Positions 58,359 through 64,000 of a stretch of 64,000 nucleotides of DNA are shown one piece after another. The notes under the pieces were generated by a model. That model saw only the letters and a program-made list of their open reading frames with translations, had not been told where the DNA came from and did no database searches. The stretch is taken from NCBI GenBank assembly GCA_045807765.1, contig JBJMGU010000120.1, forward strand, positions 1-64,000, read 5' to 3'. Numbering within the stretch: the first letter of the stretch is position 1; the number at the start of each line of letters is the position of its first letter. A program made the position numbers and the translations under genes. Source of the DNA: DATENM01 sp045807765 (GTDB lineage: Bacteria > Acidobacteriota > Blastocatellia > UBA7656).

Positions 58359-59204
58359 TTAATCCTTCAGGTAGGGTTCAAGCAAGCGGCCCCAGCTCTT
58401 GCTAATCTTTTCATACTCGTCAGCGCAACGCGCGCCGCGCTCTTTCGGCAGGTATCCCTTATTCACCAGGTAGGCATACTTGGTTTCGTCGTGGCCGTAG
58501 ACCCAGCAGAGCAGGTTGTAAAATCGCTGCGGATCGAGCGAATGCTCATCGGCGAATTGCGTCCTGGTAAAAGGATTCTTGCCCTGCGCTTTATACTCAG
58601 ACAGGTATTGGATGGAAGCATCGAGCACAGCCTTTTCTCCATCTTCACCGCTCTCGACCAGGATGACGGTTGCGAGCTGATCGACGGCATCCTCTTCCTT
58701 GCCGGTCACCGGCAGATCGAGGACATGGGTGAGCGCGTGGCCGAGCTCATGAAAGAAGATATGCATGATCGCCCCGCTCAGCTTGGTGCCCAGCTCGTCA
58801 TCGGTCTTAGCGTGCGGCGCGTAGGTTTCTGCAAGCTCTACAAGGAACTCATAGCAGAAGATGATGCGTTGTTTTTCCGGGTCGTAGAAGGCATTGGCCT
58901 CGCCGCATTCGCCGAAGCTCAACGTCACATCAACCGGCAGGGCGATGGTCTTGTTCAAATCGTCGGCGATCTCTTCGAGCAGGCGCTCGGAAGTCACCAG
59001 TTGTTGAAGCTCCTTATAGTCCTTGTTCTTCACCGGGATATAGGCGACTTTGAAGCGGCCTTTGCCCTGTGGCGTGCGGTGTTGCGGCTGCGGCCTGCCG
59101 GCGCTGACCGACGAGCCGCCGATCAAGGCGATGCCGATCAATATGATGACGGCGGTGGCCATATGCAACTTCAATCTCTGGCGAGAAGGACGCGAACGGT
59201 TCAT
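58359..59204 (-). CDS. DUF4344-like secreted zinc metallopeptidase
   Basis: 281 residues from ATG 59204 with GGAGG upstream; 21 more in frame. A signal or anchor segment (TAVIILIGIALIGGSS) precedes a domain with the zinc motif HIFFHELGHALTHVLDLPVTG, followed by EEDAVDQLATVI providing the third acidic ligand. This matches putative metallopeptidase DUF4344. The substrate and localisation beyond export are unknown. Confidence 0.75.
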   Translation of the reverse strand: MNRSRPSRQRLKLHMATAVIILIGIALIGGSSVSAGRPQPQHRTPQGKGRFKVAYIPVKNKDYKELQQLVTSERLLEEIADDLNKTIALPVDVTLSFGECGEANAFYDPEKQRIIFCYEFLVELAETYAPHAKTDDELGTKLSGAIMHIFFHELGHALTHVLDLPVTGKEEDAVDQLATVILVESGEDGEKAVLDASIQYLSEYKAQGKNPFTRTQFADEHSLDPQRFYNLLCWVYGHDETKYAYLVNKGYLPKERGARCADEYEKISKSWGRLLEPYLKD

Positions 59205-59431
59205 GCTTTTCCTCCAAGGTTGCTGGATGATGTGGCGCAAAGGGTACACTGCCGCCTTGACACACAACCTGGTCGGCGTCTGAAGGTGGCTTAAATCTGA
59301 CTCGTTAATTTCCCCTGAGTCCCTGAGCTGCCCCGCGCCGCATTATAGCTGGCCGGCGTTATTGCAACAAACCAATTATCGCTAAAAATGTCGGCGATTT
59401 ACGAACCATAACCTGATTTACAAAACTCACG

Positions 59432-61879
59432 TCAACGCCCGCGCAGGTATTCGAGCGCCGCCATCTGCCGAGGGCTCGGATAAGGCACATCGTCGCCTTT
59501 GATCGCGCGCCAGAGGACGCGGTTGAACAGCGCCATGTCGGCCCGGTCTTCTTTGCTGAAGTCGAGCCGCAGCGAATCCTGCGCGTTATGACCATGCGCA
59601 GGGTTCAGCTCGTCGAGCGGTTGCGCCGGCTTCAAGACTTCGTAAGGCCGCAGGTCAGGCTCTGCCGCGAAAATCTCGCGCAGCGGTCGCCCGTAATAAT
59701 CAAACTGCGAGAGCGGCGCAAGCCCAAGAATCTCTTCCATCGTCGCAATCACGTCGGTGGTGTTGACGAAGCGGTGTAGCGTGCCGGTGCGATTGTACGG
59801 CGAGATGACCATCAGCACAGAGCGGTGCGAATCCACATGGTCTGGGCCGTCCTGTGCGTCGTCTTCGAGAACGAAAAAGACCGTGTCTTTCCAGAAAGCC
59901 GATTTCGACACCGCCTCGACCATGCGCCCAAGCGCGAAATCATTGTCGGCGACGTAAGCCGCAGGCGTGCGCCACCACGGGCGCGCGCCGCCTGTGTGAT
60001 CGCACGGCAGATGGACGATCTCCAGCGCCGGCAGCCTCCCTTTGGCGGCGAACTCCTGAAACTCTTTAAGCCAGACCTCGACGCGCTTCTGATCCGTAAT
60101 CGCCATATCAAACGACGGATAATTGGGATTGGTGTGCGGGGCCAACGCCTTCTTCACAGCGCCATAGCGCGGCGCCGCCTTAGACTTGCCTTTAGGCGCT
60201 TCGACCGGCAAGGCGAACTCGCCATAGTTGCGCAGCGTGATGCCTTTGCGCAAAGCGGCGTCCCAGAGATAGCCGTTGACCGGCTCGTCTACCTCGCCAG
60301 CGTCGTCCGGGTCGGCGCGGCGTTGCGAGTAGGTCGAGGGCACGACCTTCTCCGTGTAGTCGGTCGAGTAGGCGGACGTAGACCACTGGTGGCCCTGCGA
60401 GCTGACCTCTGCGGTGACGAAGAAACGGTCGAAGAGTCCGAAGCGCTCGGCCAGCGCCCGGTGATTCGGGGTCACTCTTTGCGGAAAGAACAACAGCGCC
60501 GGGTCGCCATCGCCGGCTTTCAGGTCGCCGAATATCTGGTCATAGGTGCGATTCTCTTTGATGACATAAATCACATGCTTGAACGGTGGGTAGCGCGGGG
60601 CGGCTGGTCGCCGGCTCCAGTTATTCAATTCGGCGACGTGCGCCGTCAGCCGATTCAACTTGGCGGCGGCTACGGGCAATGTCAGCTCGGTGATCGTGCC
60701 GTTGAGCTGGCCGAGCACATAACTGGTCTTCGGGCCTTCGGCATTCGTGCCGGGCTTGCGCCGGTCGGGGTTGGCCATCGTTCCGCGCCCTTTGCCGTTC
60801 AGCACCCAGAGCGCGTTGGGCGAAGCGACCAGCGCCGTCGGATACCAGCCAACCGGGATGCGACCGGCAAGGCGATCCTGTGCGCGCTTGGTCGGCTGCC
60901 CCGCGGTCGCGCTGCTGAGGTCAAAGACCGCGACGGCGTTGTTATCGGCTTCGGCGACAAACAACTGCCCGCCGCCGGGCGACAGCGACAGCGCGTCGGG
61001 CGTGCTGCCTTCGCGCGGCCCGGCGGGCGGCGCATCCAACAGCTCTTTGATGACCCGGCGTTTTGTCGTGTCAACTACAATCACCCGATCGTTGCTCGCC
61101 GAGGCGATAAAGAGTCTTGTGCCCTGTGTGTTCAACGCCAGCGCCGACGGGTGGCGTCCAACGGCAATCTTGCCGGCGTCTGTAAGCCCGCCGCTCGCCG
61201 CGTTAAAGACGGAAACGCTGTCGCCGCCCCACGCCGAGACGTAGACTCTGGCATCGGCGGCAACCGCAACATTGTACGGGTAATGATCGGTCTTCAATCG
61301 CTGTACGATGCGATGGCTCGCCGTATCTATGACGGCGAGCGAGTCAGCGAGATTTTCGGCGACATAGAGATAACGGCCATCGCGCGACACGGCCAGCCCT
61401 GCGGGAAAGCGCGTGCCATCTTTCTTCGGCGCTTTCTCGGCCAGCGCGATGTGGTCGATGAGTGTGGCGCGGCCATCGCGCCAGCTATAACAATAGACGG
61501 CGTCTTCGTTGCCGCCCGACGCATACAGCGTCTTACCATCGGGCGAAAAGACGAGGCCGAGAAAGGCCGCCGGCTGCGTAAGCGTTTGCACGACGCGGCC
61601 AGTGGCGCGCTCGACCACTTGCACGCCCTGTTCGCGCCAACCGTTGAGCGACAGGATCAAGTGATCGCCTTCGGGCGCGAGCAGCATCCCAAGCGGCATG
61701 TTGCCGACATCGAACGAGCGCCCCTCAGGGTCGAGCCGCGCCCCCGTAGGCAACCGCGGCGACGCATCCGTGTCATCGGCGGCGCGCGAGGCCGGCAGGC
61801 TAGTATTCAATGTCACAAAGGTTAGAGTGATCGCAATACAACAAGGGGTCAGGCAAGCGAGCAAGGTCTTGATGTGCAT
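59432..61879 (-). CDS. YncE-like propeller/phosphoesterase fusion (PF04185-like)
   Basis: 815 residues. After a signal segment the first ~330 residues are YVTN/YncE-type beta-propeller repeats (SPDGKTLYASGGNEDAVYCYSW, VAVAADARVYVSAWGGDSVSVFN). From ~400 the alkaline-phosphatase-like phosphoesterase domain carries YPPFKHVIYVIKENRTYDQIFGDL, and FFVLEDDAQDGPDHVDSHRSVLMVISPY with metal-binding acids and histidines. Such fusions are exported phosphoesterases, probably phosphodiesterase or phospholipase C-like. Confidence 0.8.
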   Translation of the reverse strand: MHIKTLLACLTPCCIAITLTFVTLNTSLPASRAADDTDASPRLPTGARLDPEGRSFDVGNMPLGMLLAPEGDHLILSLNGWREQGVQVVERATGRVVQTLTQPAAFLGLVFSPDGKTLYASGGNEDAVYCYSWRDGRATLIDHIALAEKAPKKDGTRFPAGLAVSRDGRYLYVAENLADSLAVIDTASHRIVQRLKTDHYPYNVAVAADARVYVSAWGGDSVSVFNAASGGLTDAGKIAVGRHPSALALNTQGTRLFIASASNDRVIVVDTTKRRVIKELLDAPPAGPREGSTPDALSLSPGGGQLFVAEADNNAVAVFDLSSATAGQPTKRAQDRLAGRIPVGWYPTALVASPNALWVLNGKGRGTMANPDRRKPGTNAEGPKTSYVLGQLNGTITELTLPVAAAKLNRLTAHVAELNNWSRRPAAPRYPPFKHVIYVIKENRTYDQIFGDLKAGDGDPALLFFPQRVTPNHRALAERFGLFDRFFVTAEVSSQGHQWSTSAYSTDYTEKVVPSTYSQRRADPDDAGEVDEPVNGYLWDAALRKGITLRNYGEFALPVEAPKGKSKAAPRYGAVKKALAPHTNPNYPSFDMAITDQKRVEVWLKEFQEFAAKGRLPALEIVHLPCDHTGGARPWWRTPAAYVADNDFALGRMVEAVSKSAFWKDTVFFVLEDDAQDGPDHVDSHRSVLMVISPYNRTGTLHRFVNTTDVIATMEEILGLAPLSQFDYYGRPLREIFAAEPDLRPYEVLKPAQPLDELNPAHGHNAQDSLRLDFSKEDRADMALFNRVLWRAIKGDDVPYPSPRQMAALEYLRGR

Positions 61880-61921
61880 GCGCTGATTGAATCAAAACGC
61901 GCACATTATGGCAAAGGATTC

Positions 61922-63550
61922 TCAAGCTTTCATGGATTTTTCCGTATTTTCCTGCTGGCGCGTTTCCATGACGTTTTCGAGCGTTTCGCGCACCTGCGGC
62001 AGGTAAGCCGTCAATAATCCAAACTCGCGCTTCGGCAGCGAGATCGTGTTCATCGGCGCAACACAGCGCACGGTCGCGCCGCGCGTCGTCTGCTTGAGCA
62101 AGGCCATCTCGCCGAAGTATTCGCCCGCCCCGAGCTGCGCCAATATATTTTCTGCGCCCTCGACTTCGCGCACGACTTCGGCCTGACCGCTGACGATCAT
62201 GTAGATTCGATCACCGAGGTCGCCTTGATGGAAGACCTCTTCGCCCGGCTCGAAGTGTTCCTGCGTGATGCCCATCGAAGAGTTGAGCTTTAACTGCACC
62301 AGCTCTGCCGGCAATAGCAGGTCGAGCGTCCATGACGAAGCGACCTTGAGGCGGCGGCCCCAGCCCGGCAGCTTCATCAGATAGATCGTTCGCCATATCC
62401 ACCAGGCGAGGAATCCCGAAAGCTTGATGCCGAAAATCTGCGCTACCGCCGAGCGGTGACCGAGCGCGCCCATCTGGCCAAGCTCATTAAACGCAAAGGT
62501 CTTCTTGGCGCCGCCGCGAATGTCGGCGAGGATATTCTCAGCGGCAACCTTTGCCTGCCGGGTGGCATACTGCGCGGTCGGCGGGCTGACCGTGCCGTCG
62601 GGCGTCGGAATCTGGCCGCAGTCGCCGACGGCGTATAGTCCCGGTACGCCTTCGACTTCGAGCTGGCCGTTGCAGATCAAGCGCCCGTTCTTGCCTTTCG
62701 GCAGATCGAGCCCATCAATGATCGGATGCGGCGAGCTGGGCACGGTCGAAACCAGCGTGCGCGTCGGGATGCGCCTGCCGTCTTTGAGGATGGCTTCCTC
62801 GCCGGTGGCGGCAGCGAGCCGCACGTTGAGCAAGACCTCGACGCCGCGCTTCTGCAAAATCTTTTGCGCGAAGCGCGCCAGGTCTTCGGGCATTTCGGGT
62901 AGGATGCGGTCTTGCGAATGCACCAGCACGACGCGAATCTCGCGCGGGTCAAGGCCGCGATAGCTCTTCGCTACTTCGCGCACAAAGTCGTTCAGCTCGG
63001 CGACGACTTCGACGCCGGAAAAGCCGCCGCCGGCAACGACGAAGGTCAGCAGTTGCCGCCGCAAATCCATATCGTGATCTTCGATTGCTGCTTCTTCGAG
63101 GGCACGGATGACGTGGTTGCGCAAGTAGAGCGCGTCGGCCAGGTTCTTGAACGGCAGCGCATGCTCGGGCAACCCAGGCATGCCGCGAAAGTCTGTCACA
63201 TTGCCGAGCGCGAAGACGAGGCAATCATAATCAATGACGTGCGGGTGCGGGCGAAAGCCGGGACTGGTCGTCACCGTTTTGTTCTGAAGATCGATGGCTT
63301 CGATGTCGCGGACATGCAGGTTGGTGCGCGGCAACAATCGGCGAATCGGGCTGACGGTGTCGAGCAGGCCGATGGTTCCCGAAATGACTTCCGGCAACAT
63401 CGGCTGAAAGACGAAGTAATTCTCTTTGTTGATCAGCGTGATCTCGTAATCGTCGCGGCGACCGAGCGCTTTTTCCAGGTACGTGGCAGTGTAGACGCCG
63501 GCAAAGCCGCCGCCGAGAATAACGATGCGTTTGCGCGTTTGCTTGCTCAT
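61922..63550 (-). CDS. NDH-2 type NAD(P)H dehydrogenase with C-terminal cyclic-nucleotide-binding domain
   Basis: 542 residues. The N-terminal FAD Rossmann motif IVILGGGFAGVYTATYLEKAL and the NAD motif VAGGGFSGVEVVAEL mark a type II dehydrogenase, with LYAVGDCGQIPTPDG as the second FAD site; a hydrophobic WRTIYLMKLPGWGRRL segment near 400 is the membrane-anchor region. Residues ~425-530 are a cyclic-nucleotide-binding domain (FEPGEEVFHQGDLGDRIYMIVSGQAEVV, GEYFGEMALLKQTTRGATVRC). NDH-2 passes electrons from NADH to quinone without pumping; the added domain suggests allosteric control by a cyclic nucleotide. Confidence 0.8.
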   Translation of the reverse strand: MSKQTRKRIVILGGGFAGVYTATYLEKALGRRDDYEITLINKENYFVFQPMLPEVISGTIGLLDTVSPIRRLLPRTNLHVRDIEAIDLQNKTVTTSPGFRPHPHVIDYDCLVFALGNVTDFRGMPGLPEHALPFKNLADALYLRNHVIRALEEAAIEDHDMDLRRQLLTFVVAGGGFSGVEVVAELNDFVREVAKSYRGLDPREIRVVLVHSQDRILPEMPEDLARFAQKILQKRGVEVLLNVRLAAATGEEAILKDGRRIPTRTLVSTVPSSPHPIIDGLDLPKGKNGRLICNGQLEVEGVPGLYAVGDCGQIPTPDGTVSPPTAQYATRQAKVAAENILADIRGGAKKTFAFNELGQMGALGHRSAVAQIFGIKLSGFLAWWIWRTIYLMKLPGWGRRLKVASSWTLDLLLPAELVQLKLNSSMGITQEHFEPGEEVFHQGDLGDRIYMIVSGQAEVVREVEGAENILAQLGAGEYFGEMALLKQTTRGATVRCVAPMNTISLPKREFGLLTAYLPQVRETLENVMETRQQENTEKSMKA

Positions 63551-63632
63551 GAAATTATCCTGACCAGCAAATCAGATCGGCTCACAGGCCCGCTCATCTC
63601 TCTTTATGCCGAACGCGGCGCGGCTTATTCCC

Positions 63633-63746
<114 letters not shown>

Positions 63747-63747
63747 G

Positions 63748-64000
63748 CTACGCGGTGGCGCGGTCGAGCGGCGGCCCCGTCGTAAAGAAATCTTCATAAA
63801 AGCGGCGGTTGTACTGGTCGAGCAGCTCTTCGATGCGCTCGGGGTTGGGCGAGCCGAAGACCAGCCCGGCGTGATAACGCTTGTGCAAACGATAAGTGAT
63901 CTCCGAATCCGTATAAGCCGACAGGTCGGGATATTCCTGCCGCGCCAGCGAGATCACCACGCCGGCATAATTGTCGCGGTGCGGCGGCAGCTCGTACACC
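63748..64000 (-). CDS. unidentified protein, partial at window end
   Basis: The minus frame runs off the window edge; its visible C-terminal part (YELPPHRDNYAGVVISLARQ...RIEELLDQYNRRFYEDFF) is charged and lacks membrane segments. No family recognised. The upstream part and true start lie outside. Confidence 0.5.
   Translation of the reverse strand, partial: VYELPPHRDNYAGVVISLARQEYPDLSAYTDSEITYRLHKRYHAGLVFGSPNPERIEELLDQYNRRFYEDFFTTGPPLDRATA

Overview
The window looks like a high-GC chromosome segment of an Acidobacteriota bacterium, probably of the Blastocatellia lineage. This is inferred from gene families, not a database match: two large orphan MacB/FtsX-type permeases (ADOP family), each behind its own PadR regulator; an Oar-type TonB-dependent receptor with a carboxypeptidase-like N-terminus; many secreted hydrolases; and a TolB/amidohydrolase fusion.

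Regions. 1-24.7 kb is ordinary chromosome: an MFS exporter, an isopropylmalate synthase-like enzyme, M20 and M28 peptidases, a SpoIID protein, a Clp-type AAA+ ATPase, two divergent PadR-permease pairs, a TolB-amidohydrolase, a response regulator and an aldehyde dehydrogenase. 24.7-29.8 kb is accessory. A leftward four-gene set (small acidic protein, coiled-coil protein, SWIM-Rad52/DdrA-like annealing protein, HTH protein) is divergent from an XRE repressor and an ImmA/IrrE-like peptidase, with operator-like inverted repeats between them. Next come three integron-type attC sites carrying gene cassettes (lipoprotein, membrane protein, HicAB with a nonsense-mutated toxin) and no integrase in the window. 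29.8-34 kb is a catabolic set: Gfo/Idh/MocA oxidoreductase, amidohydrolase, a tiny symporter-associated membrane protein and a solute:sodium symporter. 34-45 kb holds an esterase, the TonB receptor and a likely cell-wall sugar salvage set: a beta-lactamase/AmiE-like plus NamZ (DUF1343) fusion, a second symporter and a BadF/NagK-type kinase.

45.8-48.1 kb is the most striking part: 28 tRNA or tRNA-like genes packed on the minus strand, mostly 1-6 nt apart, followed 7 nt after the last encoded CCA by an HNH endonuclease gene. They cover 17 amino acids clearly. Ala, Pro and Asn are missing, unless one degenerate gene is Ala. Several tRNAs break class rules: three Leu tRNAs have short variable loops, an Ile(UAU) tRNA has a long variable arm, and one is initiator-like. 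A 23-codon ORF with a strong Shine-Dalgarno and a C-x2-H...C-x2-C pattern sits inside the array.

48.6-64 kb is ordinary again: HerA-type ATPase, imidazolonepropionase, RDD protein, an ECF sigma/anti-sigma pair with a secreted neighbour, a metallopeptidase-like protein, a YncE-like/phosphoesterase protein, and an NDH-2 type dehydrogenase fused to a cyclic-nucleotide-binding domain.

A recurrent oddity is a set of intergenic inverted repeats whose arms are short repeated words. Their sequences differ but their design is the same (about 3.0, 16.4, 22.2, 35.9 and 63.6 kb).
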